12,180 nucleotides of DNA from an uncultured Varibaculum sp. (GTDB taxonomy: Bacteria; Actinomycetota; Actinomycetes; Actinomycetales; Actinomycetaceae), in contig CAMYAU010000040.1 in assembly GCA_947253735.1 (NCBI GenBank), positions 1 to 12,180 on the forward strand, in the 5' to 3' direction. Both the position numbers and the translations under genes were made by a program. The notes under the pieces are model-generated. The model made no database searches and had not been told where the DNA came from. It worked only from the letters and a program-made list of their open reading frames with translations. Below are positions 1-7,032 of the stretch, one piece after another. Every line of letters starts with the position of its first letter. Position 1 is the first letter of the stretch.

Positions 1-156
1 TGCCTGGGTAACGAAGCCCAAGGTTTATCTAGCGAGGAAATCTCCCTTTGTAATCAAACCATCGCCATCCCTATGTGGGGTAAAGCGGAATCTCTTAATG
101 TGGCGACTGCCGCTGCGATCGCCCTGCACGCTATCGCCACTGCCCGCGCTAAGTAG
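1..156 (+). CDS. SpoU/TrmH-family RNA 2'-O-methyltransferase, C-terminal fragment
   Basis: The open frame runs from the first base to a TAG at 154-156 and gives 51 residues; the start lies outside the window. The fragment holds two hallmark blocks of the SpoU (SPOUT, knotted) methyltransferases. One is a GNEAQGL block at residues 3-9. The other is IPMWGKAESLNVATAAAIAL, in which the N of SLNV and the surrounding small residues help form the trefoil knot that binds S-adenosylmethionine. Such enzymes methylate the ribose 2'-OH of rRNA or tRNA. The visible part cannot tell TrmH, TsnR and RlmB types apart. In many actinobacteria a gene of this type precedes pheS, but here the next gene is a convergent Fur-family regulator 17 bp away. 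No clear terminator lies between them. Confidence 0.85.
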   Translation, partial: CLGNEAQGLSSEEISLCNQTIAIPMWGKAESLNVATAAAIALHAIATARAK

Positions 157-173
157 CATACTGGCACTGTTTC

Positions 174-569
174 TTAATGCTGGTTCGCGCACTTGGCACA
201 TAGGCCAAATACGTCTGCCATATGTTCAATATCGCTGAACTGGTAGCGCTGGGATATTTGGCCTATCCACTTTTCTAGCTGGTCATCTTGAATATCGACA
301 GTGTATCCACAGTTACGACACACCAGATGATGATGATGCCGCTGCGCCGCGCAACGCCGATACAGGGTTTCGCCCTCCTCGGAACGTAAACTGTCCAGTT
401 CGCCCACCTCAGTTAGGGTCTGCAGGTTACGATAAACAGTTGCCAGTCCCACGGTTTGTCCGGCTGCTATCAGGGCGGCATGTACTTGCTGGGCAGAACG
501 AAAATCTGTTTCATCAGCCATAATAGCCATAATGGCATCCCGTTGTCGGGTTTTACGATGCATGGTCAT
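174..569 (-). CDS. zur: Fur-family metalloregulator, probably zinc-type (Zur)
   Basis: A 131-residue protein, the usual length for the family. The N-terminal half is a winged helix whose recognition helix includes TVYRNLQTL (residues 44-52). The second half is the dimerisation and metal domain: a histidine run (78-81) leads into the CRNC pair (C84, C87), and a second pair (C124, C127, CAKC) lies near the end. These four cysteines match the structural zinc site of Fur-family proteins. H116 followed by DVFGLC resembles Zur more than Fur or PerR, which is why I favour zinc sensing; this is inference. ATG at 569 has a good ribosome site, GGAG six bases upstream; a second in-frame ATG lies two codons in. 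Only 26 bp separate it from holA upstream, so it is probably transcribed with the holA-comE genes, possibly from an internal promoter. I saw no Zur-type operator nearby. Confidence 0.87.
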   Translation of the reverse strand: MTMHRKTRQRDAIMAIMADETDFRSAQQVHAALIAAGQTVGLATVYRNLQTLTEVGELDSLRSEEGETLYRRCAAQRHHHHLVCRNCGYTVDIQDDQLEKWIGQISQRYQFSDIEHMADVFGLCAKCANQH

Positions 570-595
570 TGCTTCTCCTAACTACTTCCCGCCGC

Positions 596-1564
596 TTAAT
601 GTTGCCGCAAAAGACAGATTTTCCTAACCGCAGCCTCCAGGGCGTATTGCGGATCCCGGCTAGCTCCCTTAGCATCCTCATCTGCTTGCGCAATAATTTT
701 AATCGCTGCCGCCAGCTGTGAATCTTTCCATCCACGAACTTCCCGCCGAGCTTTTTCTACCTGCCAAGGCGCCATCCCCAGTTGTGCGGGGTTTACTCCC
801 CGCATACTTACTTTCGCCAGGCTACGGAATTTCAGAGCGAGCGCTCCCCCGATAGCTACCGGTTCCACCCCGGAAGAAAACGCTTGCCGCAGCAATACTA
901 GGGCGCGCGAGAGATTGCCCACCGCAGCCGCATCTGCCACGTTAAATCCGGTAGCCCCCACCCGTGAGCCATAGAATTGTTGCACAGCCGGCAAGGTTAC
1001 TGCCTGCGGATAGTCAGAGACTAACTGGCGGGCAGCACCGATTAATTCCGCTAAATCCCCACCGAGGGCATCTACCAGCAGCTGTGCCCCGGCCGGCTCT
1101 ATACGTCCGCCAGCCGTGCGTACTTCTTCAACAACTAAGGAAAGTTTGTCGCGAGCATTCTTTACTTTCGCGACTTTAACTTCTACTGCTCCAGCTTTCT
1201 TTATCTTATCTACCTGGCGTTTTCCTTTATTGGAGCCATCGTGCAGGGCTATGACCCAGCAATCTGGTTGCGGCGCTGACAGATAGGCGGCCAGATCTGC
1301 AGCTAATTCCTCGGTGGCAGATTCAAAATCGGGGATCACTATCATGCGGGCTTCCCCAAATAGGGAGGGCGAGGTTAAAGAGTCCAGAGCACCTGCCTGA
1401 TATTCGGCGGCGCTAACCTCCGTCACCGCCAGGGAGGGGTCCTGGTTTCGTCCCAGCTGCTTTAAGCGGCCAAGAGCGCGATCTGCCAGCAGCTTCTCGG
1501 GGCCGCGAATCAGTACGCCGGAACTGAGGCTGCAATCGCGCCAACTCGTCTGCTTAGGGCTCAT
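596..1564 (-). CDS. holA: DNA polymerase III subunit delta
   Basis: A 322-residue protein of typical length for HolA, the clamp-loader subunit that opens the beta sliding clamp at primed DNA. The N-terminal part shows the degenerate AAA+-like fold of this family: GVLIRGPEKLLADRALGRL near residues 16-34 at the position of a P-loop but without a GKT/S, so no nucleotide binding is expected. A helical middle region follows (GGDLAELIGAARQLV), then the C-terminal collar domain rich in A, L and R (LSRALVLLRQAF, DPQYALEAAVRKICLL). Its ATG overlaps the comEC stop as ATGA at 1561-1564 and has no strong Shine-Dalgarno, so translation is probably coupled to comEC. The comEA-comEC-holA order is common in Gram-positive bacteria. 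Confidence 0.93.
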   Translation of the reverse strand: MSPKQTSWRDCSLSSGVLIRGPEKLLADRALGRLKQLGRNQDPSLAVTEVSAAEYQAGALDSLTSPSLFGEARMIVIPDFESATEELAADLAAYLSAPQPDCWVIALHDGSNKGKRQVDKIKKAGAVEVKVAKVKNARDKLSLVVEEVRTAGGRIEPAGAQLLVDALGGDLAELIGAARQLVSDYPQAVTLPAVQQFYGSRVGATGFNVADAAAVGNLSRALVLLRQAFSSGVEPVAIGGALALKFRSLAKVSMRGVNPAQLGMAPWQVEKARREVRGWKDSQLAAAIKIIAQADEDAKGASRDPQYALEAAVRKICLLRQH

Positions 1565-3159
1565 ACTTTAACATTGCCATCTATATTCGTTTTTGGAAAG
1601 TAGCAACGAAAAATGAAGAGCGTCCCGCAAAAAACTGCGCTCAAAGCTAAAATCCCGGGTGTTCCTTGCGGCCAAGGTAAGATCGCGAGGCGGTTCGCGG
1701 CTACTCCCCGGGCAACTATCATCACCCAGCTACATCCTATCCCCAAGATTTTAGCTATTAAAGTACCTGGCAATGGCAAGAAGGTCAGGCACGCACCTCC
1801 CCAAATAAGCAGGGTTACCACCGGAGCTACCGCCACATTAGCTAGCACGGTTAGGGTATTGATTCCCGGACGGATTAGCAGTTGTCCCGGTAGGCAAGCT
1901 AGCTGCGCCACCAAGCTAACTGCGCTGACGCTAACTATCGGGGGTAAACATTTTCGTAACATTTCCTGGGACTTATTGGGTTTTATCCCCGCTTTCCCTG
2001 TGCTTATTTCCCGTCCCCAAACTTCTACTACCTGGCATATCTTTTGTTCTACAGGTTTAGCAACCAGCACGATGGCGGCAGTGGAACTCACTGACAGCAA
2101 AAATCCGGTGTCGGTCCCGAAACCTGGTTCAAAAATCAGCAAACCAATCACTGCGATTTCCAAAGCCGAAAAGGAGACGGGCTCTCTTCCCCTGGCTAAA
2201 GCCAGCATGGCGACCATCCCCATTACCGCCGCGCGCAACAGCGAGGGAGAAGGCCCTAGTAATAGGCAGTAGCCTACTAGCAGACTTCCACAGGTAAGCA
2301 GACGCCACCGGCGTTTCAAACCCATACTAAGCAACGTGACCAGGGAGAGAAGCACGGAGATATGCATCCCCGAGACACAGGTTATATGGACAATCCCGGC
2401 AGTTTTTAGCGCCTCGGTGTCTTGGGAGGCGTCGGCGCGGATTCCCAGGATTATGGCGGGCAACAGTGCGGCTGCTTCCGGAGATTTTACGGCGGCTAGT
2501 TTTTCTTCCAGATGGGTCGCAAGTTTTTGTTTAACAGCCGCCGCCCCGTGTGGACCGGCTCTTACCTTTGGGGTAGAGACAATTCTTCCTGGGATCTCCC
2601 AAAGAGTATTCGCACTGATTACCGTAGTTAAATCTTGTTTATAGTCCCCGGTACGGGACGGTTTTTCTAGCTTCAAAGCAGTTTCCAGCACAGTCCCGCG
2701 CGGATACTTAGGAAGATGCTGAGCAAACGCTATAACTTTCAGCCTGGTTTTTACTGCCGGAGCGTTAGGCAAACGAGCAGCCAGTAACCGTAGCTGGGTT
2801 ATTTGTTGACCACTGTCGGGGTTATATTTCCGCGGTGGTGCCTCTACCTGAGCTATCACTTTTACCTGGTCTATTTCTCCCTGCCAGGCACGCGCTAACG
2901 GATCAGAGGCGATCATCCGCACCGCTTGGGTTACTGTCACTCCGACCCCACCGAGTGCCCCAAAGCCAAGGGCTAAAGCCAATAGCAAGCCTGGAAGGTG
3001 TTTCCAATAACAGGCGAGTAATATCACCGCCGCACTGCCCAAGGCTAAAGCGCTGATAATCGGTACCCACTCCAGGGGTAGGGACGGTAAAATCACAGCT
3101 CCCAGCCAAGCGAAGATCGCAGCCGGAGCTAAGCGTAAATCAAGTACCCGCCGTTTCAT
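1561..3159 (-). CDS. comEC: ComEC/Rec2-family DNA-uptake channel protein, short form
   Basis: A 532-residue polytopic membrane protein. Hydrophobic segments lie near the N-terminus (about residues 11-75). A soluble stretch at about 95-195 fits the OB-like DUF4131 domain. The competence domain follows, with the conserved block GIVHITCVSGMHISVL (255-270), the PSPSLLRAAVMGM block (303-315) and GFLLSVSSTAAI (352-363), then further membrane segments. ComEC is the channel that carries single-stranded DNA across the membrane during transformation. The metallo-beta-lactamase-like nuclease domain that ends long ComEC proteins (B. subtilis, about 776 residues) is absent: no HxHxDH motif is present and the protein stops just after the last hydrophobic segment. 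The gene starts 7 bp after comEA and overlaps holA by 4 bp. Confidence 0.93.
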   Translation of the reverse strand: MKRRVLDLRLAPAAIFAWLGAVILPSLPLEWVPIISALALGSAAVILLACYWKHLPGLLLALALGFGALGGVGVTVTQAVRMIASDPLARAWQGEIDQVKVIAQVEAPPRKYNPDSGQQITQLRLLAARLPNAPAVKTRLKVIAFAQHLPKYPRGTVLETALKLEKPSRTGDYKQDLTTVISANTLWEIPGRIVSTPKVRAGPHGAAAVKQKLATHLEEKLAAVKSPEAAALLPAIILGIRADASQDTEALKTAGIVHITCVSGMHISVLLSLVTLLSMGLKRRWRLLTCGSLLVGYCLLLGPSPSLLRAAVMGMVAMLALARGREPVSFSALEIAVIGLLIFEPGFGTDTGFLLSVSSTAAIVLVAKPVEQKICQVVEVWGREISTGKAGIKPNKSQEMLRKCLPPIVSVSAVSLVAQLACLPGQLLIRPGINTLTVLANVAVAPVVTLLIWGGACLTFLPLPGTLIAKILGIGCSWVMIVARGVAANRLAILPWPQGTPGILALSAVFCGTLFIFRCYFPKTNIDGNVKV

Positions 3160-3166
3160 GTTTTGC

Positions 3167-3943
3167 CTAGAGCCGGATCATATCCACCAAGGCAGCATAT
3201 TTTTTCTCCCCGATTCCGGAAACATTCTTTAAGTCCTCAATGCTTTGGAAACGTCCCTGTTCTTTGCGGTAAGCAACTATGCGTTGGGCTAGAGCTGCTC
3301 CCACTCCGGGAAGTTGTTCTAACTGCTGGCTCGAAGCCGCGTTAATAGAGATTTTTCCTCCCCCACTGCCCACGCCTCCTGCAGATTTTTCCCCAGTTTC
3401 CTCCTCATTTTCTTGTCCCGGCGTCTGGTTAACTTCCGCAATCCCTACTCGTAACTGTTCCCCATCGCTAACTTTGCGCGCCAGATTAAGCCCGGAAAGA
3501 TCGGTACCCGCGAGTGTTCCCCCGGCAGCTTTAATCGCGTCTTGCACCCGTGCCGAGGCGTCCAGGGTGACCACACCTGGTTTTTTAACTTTACCCACTA
3601 CATCTACCATCACGCTTCCCGGAGCGTCCGGAGGAGAGGTGGCGGGAGTCGCTGGTTTTGAGCTGAAACTAGTAGGTGCCAGTGAGGTGCTCCCTTTGGG
3701 GGTTTTACCTTGAGCCCATCCGGCCATAATCGCCACGATAACTACCGCTATTACCGCGACTGCCACTATTCGGGGAGAAGGGGCCAGTCGTGCCCAGGTA
3801 TTGCTACTTTCAGCGCGTAAGCGCCCCTCTGCCTGCGCTAAAAGCTCTTGTCCACGTGTCTCATGTTGAGCCGCCTGGCGAAACTGCGCTCGCGTGTAGC
3901 TGGATTTTTTTGCATTCATAGGGCGAAAATAGCCTGTTACCAT
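3167..3943 (-). CDS. comEA: ComEA-type helix-hairpin-helix DNA-binding protein
   Basis: A 258-residue membrane-anchored DNA receptor. Residues 1-57 form a charged cytoplasmic tail and 58-77 one transmembrane helix. A Pro/Ser/Thr-rich stalk leads to an SLBB-like domain (about 110-168; VDVVGKVKKPGVV with DAIKAAGG). A Gly/Glu-rich linker follows, then a C-terminal double helix-hairpin-helix domain (about 197-257) with the hairpins LPGVGAALAQRI and VSGIGEKKYAAL. The HhH pair binds double-stranded DNA outside the membrane and passes it to ComEC, encoded 7 bp downstream. The start is uncertain: neither the ATG at 3943 nor the in-frame ATG eight codons later (MNAKKSS) has a clear Shine-Dalgarno. Confidence 0.92.
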   Translation of the reverse strand: MVTGYFRPMNAKKSSYTRAQFRQAAQHETRGQELLAQAEGRLRAESSNTWARLAPSPRIVAVAVIAVVIVAIMAGWAQGKTPKGSTSLAPTSFSSKPATPATSPPDAPGSVMVDVVGKVKKPGVVTLDASARVQDAIKAAGGTLAGTDLSGLNLARKVSDGEQLRVGIAEVNQTPGQENEEETGEKSAGGVGSGGGKISINAASSQQLEQLPGVGAALAQRIVAYRKEQGRFQSIEDLKNVSGIGEKKYAALVDMIRL

Positions 3944-3959
3944 AGCTGGCGCTAGCTTC

Positions 3960-3998
3960 TTATTCCCGAAAACGGGATAAGGGGGCGTTATCTCCCCC
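3960..3998. repeat. Two adjacent short inverted repeats upstream of comEA
   Basis: The rluD-comEA spacer (3944-4133) holds two hairpin-capable elements side by side: TTATTCCCG facing CGGGATAA (3960-3980, one bulged base), and GGGGG facing CCCCC around an 8-base loop (3981-3998). Neither is followed by a T-run on the minus strand, so a classical intrinsic terminator for rluD is not supported. They could instead lie in the comEA leader or act as operators. No convincing -35/-10 pair was found in this spacer. Confidence 0.4.
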
Positions 3999-4070
3999 AG
4001 GGGACAAACTGGGTTAGGATGCTGGACATAAAATCTGCTACTGAAACGAACAGGGACTTTTCCTCGCGGT

Positions 4071-4094
4071 ATTTCCTAAAATATTTCCTAAAAT
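4071..4094. repeat. Perfect tandem duplication of a 12-bp unit
   Basis: The unit ATTTCCTAAAAT occurs twice head to tail (4071-4082 and 4083-4094) with no mismatch. It lies in the non-coding spacer between rluD and comEA, 40 bp downstream of the rluD stop on the minus strand. It may be replication slippage or a paired binding site; nothing in the sequence decides this. Confidence 0.7.
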
Positions 4095-4133
4095 CTCTCA
4101 GCCAGCTCCTCGCTTAGCCGTTTCGCTCTCTGT

Positions 4134-5057
4134 TTATTTTCGCAAGGCACGTAGCCGAGCCAGCGCCGTCTGTAAATCGTCGCTTAAGGGAGCGTCGAAA
4201 CTCATGTGCTGTCCAGTTTTTGGATGGGTGAAACTCAAGTTCAAAGCGTGTAACCATTGCCGCTTTAACCCCAGTTCCTGCGCTAACTGCGGATTTGCCC
4301 CATAGGTGGGGTCACCGATTACGCAATGCCCGATAGCCTGCATATGTACCCGAATCTGATGTGTCCTGCCGGTTTCTAGCTGCACTTGCAGAAGCGAAGC
4401 CCCTGGAAAAACCGCTAAAGTACGGTAATGGGTTATCGCTGGCCTTGCGCCCTTAACTACAGCCATTTTGAAATCGCGAGCGGGATGCCGCCCAATCGGG
4501 GCATCGATAGTTCCCTCTTCTGGCTGCGGGTATCCCTGTACCAAAGTTTGATAAATCTTTTCCACCCGGCGGAGGCGAAAATCCTCCTGGAGCTGTCGGT
4601 ATGCTAACTCCGATTTCGCTACTACCATGGCGCCGGAGGTTCCCACGTCTAGACGGTGAACGATTCCGATTCGCTCTCTTGGCCCCGAAGTTGCGATCTG
4701 GTGACCTGCAGCCAGCAAGGCACCAATAACGGTGGGACCGTTCCACCCGGCAGCGGTATGCGCCGCCATCCCCACCGGTTTATTGACCACCACGATATCG
4801 CGGTCTTCATAGAGGATCGGCAGCTGCGCGGGGGTTTCTAAGCTCTTGGGGGAGGTATCGGGCAGCAGCACTTCCACCTGGTCACCGCGGCCTACTTCGG
4901 CTGACTTACGCGGGATTTTCCCGTTAACTTGCACATCGTGTTGCTTAATTAATTTGGCCACTTGCGAGCGAGAAAGATCTAGCTGTGCCGCTAAAACTTG
5001 GTCAAGACGCAGTCCCTGCACACTGTCGGGTAACTGCACTCGGACCCGTTCACGCAT
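4134..5057 (-). CDS. rluD: RluA/RluD-family 23S rRNA pseudouridine synthase
   Basis: A 307-residue protein with the full family layout. An S4 RNA-binding domain (about residues 12-70; LRLDQVLAAQLDLSRSQVAKLI and VNGK) precedes the catalytic domain. The motif HRLDVGTSG at 134-142 supplies the catalytic aspartate D137. GRTHQIRVHMQAIGHCVIGD further on is the other conserved RluA-family block. RluD isomerises uridines in helix 69 of 23S rRNA; the exact target here is inferred from the family. The start ATG at 5057 sits inside the end of lspA (8-bp overlap) with AAGG directly before it, so the two are probably coupled. In many actinobacteria lspA and rluD are likewise adjacent and followed by dnaE; here comEA follows instead. 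Confidence 0.92.
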   Translation of the reverse strand: MRERVRVQLPDSVQGLRLDQVLAAQLDLSRSQVAKLIKQHDVQVNGKIPRKSAEVGRGDQVEVLLPDTSPKSLETPAQLPILYEDRDIVVVNKPVGMAAHTAAGWNGPTVIGALLAAGHQIATSGPRERIGIVHRLDVGTSGAMVVAKSELAYRQLQEDFRLRRVEKIYQTLVQGYPQPEEGTIDAPIGRHPARDFKMAVVKGARPAITHYRTLAVFPGASLLQVQLETGRTHQIRVHMQAIGHCVIGDPTYGANPQLAQELGLKRQWLHALNLSFTHPKTGQHMSFDAPLSDDLQTALARLRALRK

Positions 5058-5592
5058 CCTTGCCCCGCACTCGCTCTGCTTTGTAGGAGTGATCGCTGTT
5101 TACCGAGGGAACACCTAAAACCACTAGCACAACGACGGTAATTACCCCGACCACGATCGCAATATCGGCGATATTGCCGACAAACATGCCGCGGTAGTTC
5201 AAGAAATCAATGACGTGTCCTCGAAAAATTCTGGGAGGGCGAATCAGACGGTCGACAAGATTGCCCAGCGCCCCACCCGCCAGCAATCCTAAGGAAAGTT
5301 GCCAAAGCAGATTAGTCATGCCTCGTCCAGTCCAGATAATAATGCCCAGTACCGCCAAGGCTATCAGGGAAAACACCCAGGTGAAGCTTTCGGCTAAGGA
5401 AAATGCCGCACCGGGATTGCGCACTAGTTGCAGACCAATAAAATTACCGATTAATGGTTTGGCTGGGGCCCCCAATTCCAGGGAGCTTAATGCCCATGCC
5501 TTGGTGGCTTGGTCAATAATCAGCACCGGTAACGCTACAAGCGCGAATATCACCATTAGGGGTGTTAGATTTTTGTTTTCTCGCTGATTCAT
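5050..5592 (-). CDS. lspA: Lipoprotein signal peptidase (signal peptidase II)
   Basis: A 180-residue inner-membrane aspartic protease that cleaves the signal peptide of prolipoproteins after lipidation of the +1 cysteine. Four hydrophobic segments are visible (about 10-27, 70-88, 93-110 and 138-160). Family motifs are intact: DQATK (27-31), VRNPGAAFSL (57-66), GGALGNLVDR (106-115) with catalytic D114, and GNIADIAI (139-146) with catalytic D143. The C-terminus ends in a short charged cytoplasmic tail. ATG at 5592 is supported by GGA seven bases upstream. It is the first gene after the divIVA terminator and so should have its own promoter in 5593-5631; no hexamer pair there is convincing. Confidence 0.95.
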   Translation of the reverse strand: MNQRENKNLTPLMVIFALVALPVLIIDQATKAWALSSLELGAPAKPLIGNFIGLQLVRNPGAAFSLAESFTWVFSLIALAVLGIIIWTGRGMTNLLWQLSLGLLAGGALGNLVDRLIRPPRIFRGHVIDFLNYRGMFVGNIADIAIVVGVITVVVLVVLGVPSVNSDHSYKAERVRGKDA

Positions 5593-5631
5593 TTTCTTTC
5601 CAAATTATCTTGAGTCTAAGATTCAATTTAA

Positions 5632-5672
5632 TAAAAAAGCAGCGGCGTCACCACTTACGTGGTGGCGCCGCT
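5632..5672 (-). terminator. Intrinsic terminator after divIVA
   Basis: On the minus strand a 14-bp stem (arms 5659-5672 and 5641-5654, loop of four at 5655-5658, one G-U pair) is followed by a run of six T (5638-5633). This is a textbook Rho-independent terminator that closes the ftsZ-to-divIVA transcripts and separates them from lspA. A second, weaker inverted repeat (CCCTCC facing GGAGGG) lies between it and the divIVA stop. Confidence 0.9.
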
Positions 5673-5716
5673 TTACCCTCCCTGGCTCTTAGGAGGGACT
5701 ACGCTTTATTTACTGT

Positions 5717-6517
5717 TTATGCTTCTTGTGCGTCGAGCTGACCGATTAGGGCCTGCAGGTGCTCACGAACCTTCTGGCGGTAGTCGTTCTCGAAGGCCTT
5801 CAGATCGTCAACCCGGGATTCTAGATCCACCCGCTCGGATTCTAGCTGCTCGAGCACGCGACGCCGCTCATCATTGGCTTCCCGTACAATCTGGTCACCT
5901 TTGAGGCGGGAATCTTCCAGGATCTGGTCCGCTTCCTTTTGCCCGTTGCGTACATATTCGTCATGTACCCGCTGTGCCAGTGCCAACATGGAGGTGGCAT
6001 CCTCGGGCTGGTCCGAGCTGCTCTGCGGCGCTGCCTGGGCGTTCTGTTCCACCTGAGCCAGTTGTTCGCGCAATTGCTCGACTTCTGCCATGGCCTGCTG
6101 GGTCTCTGCCTGAGACTGCGCCAGCGCTGCCTGGGCTTCTTGCTGAGTTTGTGCCAAGTGTGCCTGTAGGGCCTGAATCTGTTCCCCGGCTTGCGGATCA
6201 CCCTCGGCGGCAGCAGCCTGGAACTGCTGGATCTGAGCTTGCATTTCAGCTATCTGTGCATTAGCTGTCTCGAGTTGAGCCTTGAGAGCAGCTGTTTCCT
6301 CGCCGCTATCGCTGGGAGCAACCACCCCGCCGGCAGCTGCCTGCTGACGAACTTCATCTAGCTCGGTTTTCAAGGATGCGTTTTGGTCTTGCAGAGTCGC
6401 AATGGTTTCCACGACCTCATCTAAGAATTCATCGACTTCTTCTTGGTCGTATCCTTCACGGAACTTCGTCGCTTGGAATTGCTTCCAGTGGACATCTTCA
6501 GCAGTAAGCAGAGCCAT
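5717..6517 (-). CDS. divIVA: DivIVA/Wag31-type polar growth and septum-site protein
   Basis: With the ATG at 6517 the protein has 266 residues. Residues 1-55 are the conserved DivIVA head that senses curved membrane (MALLTAEDVHWKQF, then FREGYDQEEVDEFLDEVVETI and a first coiled coil). Residues about 70-165 are a long Gln/Ala/Glu-rich coiled coil with little sequence complexity. The C-terminal third (about 175-255) is another coiled coil (VHDEYVRNGQKEADQIL to LESRVDDLKAFENDYRQKV), the conserved actinobacterial part. In actinobacteria DivIVA marks poles and new septa and recruits wall synthesis. I prefer ATG 6517 over the in-frame GTG at 6526, because GAGG lies eight bases before the ATG and homologues begin near M(P/A)LT. 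It has its own leader (6518-6699) and ends at a strong terminator. Confidence 0.95.
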   Translation of the reverse strand: MALLTAEDVHWKQFQATKFREGYDQEEVDEFLDEVVETIATLQDQNASLKTELDEVRQQAAAGGVVAPSDSGEETAALKAQLETANAQIAEMQAQIQQFQAAAAEGDPQAGEQIQALQAHLAQTQQEAQAALAQSQAETQQAMAEVEQLREQLAQVEQNAQAAPQSSSDQPEDATSMLALAQRVHDEYVRNGQKEADQILEDSRLKGDQIVREANDERRRVLEQLESERVDLESRVDDLKAFENDYRQKVREHLQALIGQLDAQEA

Positions 6518-6546
6518 ACCTGTCACCTCAGTTATCTGTCGTGTTT

Positions 6547-6580
6547 TTCTCGAGGTAAGCGCTTTACCTACCTTCGAGAA
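6547..6580. repeat. Inverted repeat in the divIVA leader
   Basis: TTCTCGAGGTAA (6547-6558) faces the pieces TTACC and TTCGAGAA (ending at 6580), giving about 12 base pairs with a small bulge around a GC-rich loop. It lies 30-63 bases upstream of the divIVA start, between the candidate promoter and the ribosome site. It has no following T-run on the minus strand, so a leader hairpin or protein-binding palindrome is more likely than a terminator. Confidence 0.5.
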
Positions 6581-6646
6581 CTTCTGCGCTATAGGTTGCA
6601 GTTGGAAACAAGCATACCGGAGTTCTGCTCAAATTCCACATCTTCA

Positions 6647-6675
6647 ACAATAGTAACATCTATGATTTTCAGCAA
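6647..6675 (-). promoter_or_regulatory. Candidate promoter of divIVA
   Basis: On the minus strand TTGCTG (6675-6670) and TATTGT (6652-6647) are separated by 17 bases, fitting a housekeeping sigma factor. The block lies between the yggT stop and divIVA, 130 bases upstream of the start codon. The same 11 bases, TTGCTGAAAAT, followed by GTTAC just before the -10, occur upstream of ftsZ. Confidence 0.45.
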
Positions 6676-6699
6676 CACTTTAGCCGTTTTTCTGCGGTT

Positions 6700-7029
6700 T
6701 TATCTTTGCAAAAGAATCAGCAGCGCATTCAAGAGATGAGTCCAAACATTTATTAATAGCGTGACCAGTAAAAACAACACAACAAAACTTAAGTCTAGGG
6801 CTATAGTCCCAAGACGCAGTGGTTTAATGAATCTTCCCAGAAATCTTAAAGGCGGATCAGTTAAGCCGAAAACCAAATTACAAAGAAAGAGTGTAACCGA
6901 GTTTTTAGGACGCCAGCTAGGATTCAGAGCCAGCACCCAGGACAATACTGCCCGGATTATCAATGCCAGGATATAGAGCTGGAGCAGCCATCTCCCAATC
7001 TGACCTACCCAATAAACTAGAGCAAGCAT
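6700..7029 (-). CDS. YggT-family small membrane protein
   Basis: A 109-residue protein with hydrophobic N- and C-terminal segments (about residues 4-33 and 74-105) around a short polar loop. The loop holds the family signature: NPSWRPKNSVTLFLCNLVFGLTDPPLRFLGRFIKPLRLGTIALDLS, with the TDPPLRFLGRFIKP block most diagnostic. Proteins of this family (YlmG in Gram-positives) are encoded next to sepF and are linked to division and membrane organisation, though their biochemical role is not settled. It starts 3 bp after the sepF stop, and no strong Shine-Dalgarno is seen, consistent with translational coupling. Confidence 0.92.
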   Translation of the reverse strand: MLALVYWVGQIGRWLLQLYILALIIRAVLSWVLALNPSWRPKNSVTLFLCNLVFGLTDPPLRFLGRFIKPLRLGTIALDLSFVVLFLLVTLLINVWTHLLNALLILLQR

Positions 7030-7032
7030 TTA

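Noticed and set aside
1613..2272. 219-codon plus-strand open frame
   Set aside because: It is antisense to comEC, lacks a ribosome site and family motifs, and its Ser/Thr/Pro-rich product is typical of a shadow frame.
3279..3713. 144-codon plus-strand open frame
   Set aside because: It is the antisense of comEA, Pro/Ser-rich and without recognisable domains.
5842..6201. 119-codon minus-strand frame inside divIVA
   Set aside because: It is an out-of-frame reading of the Gln/Ala coiled-coil codons, giving a Trp/Arg-rich nonsense product.
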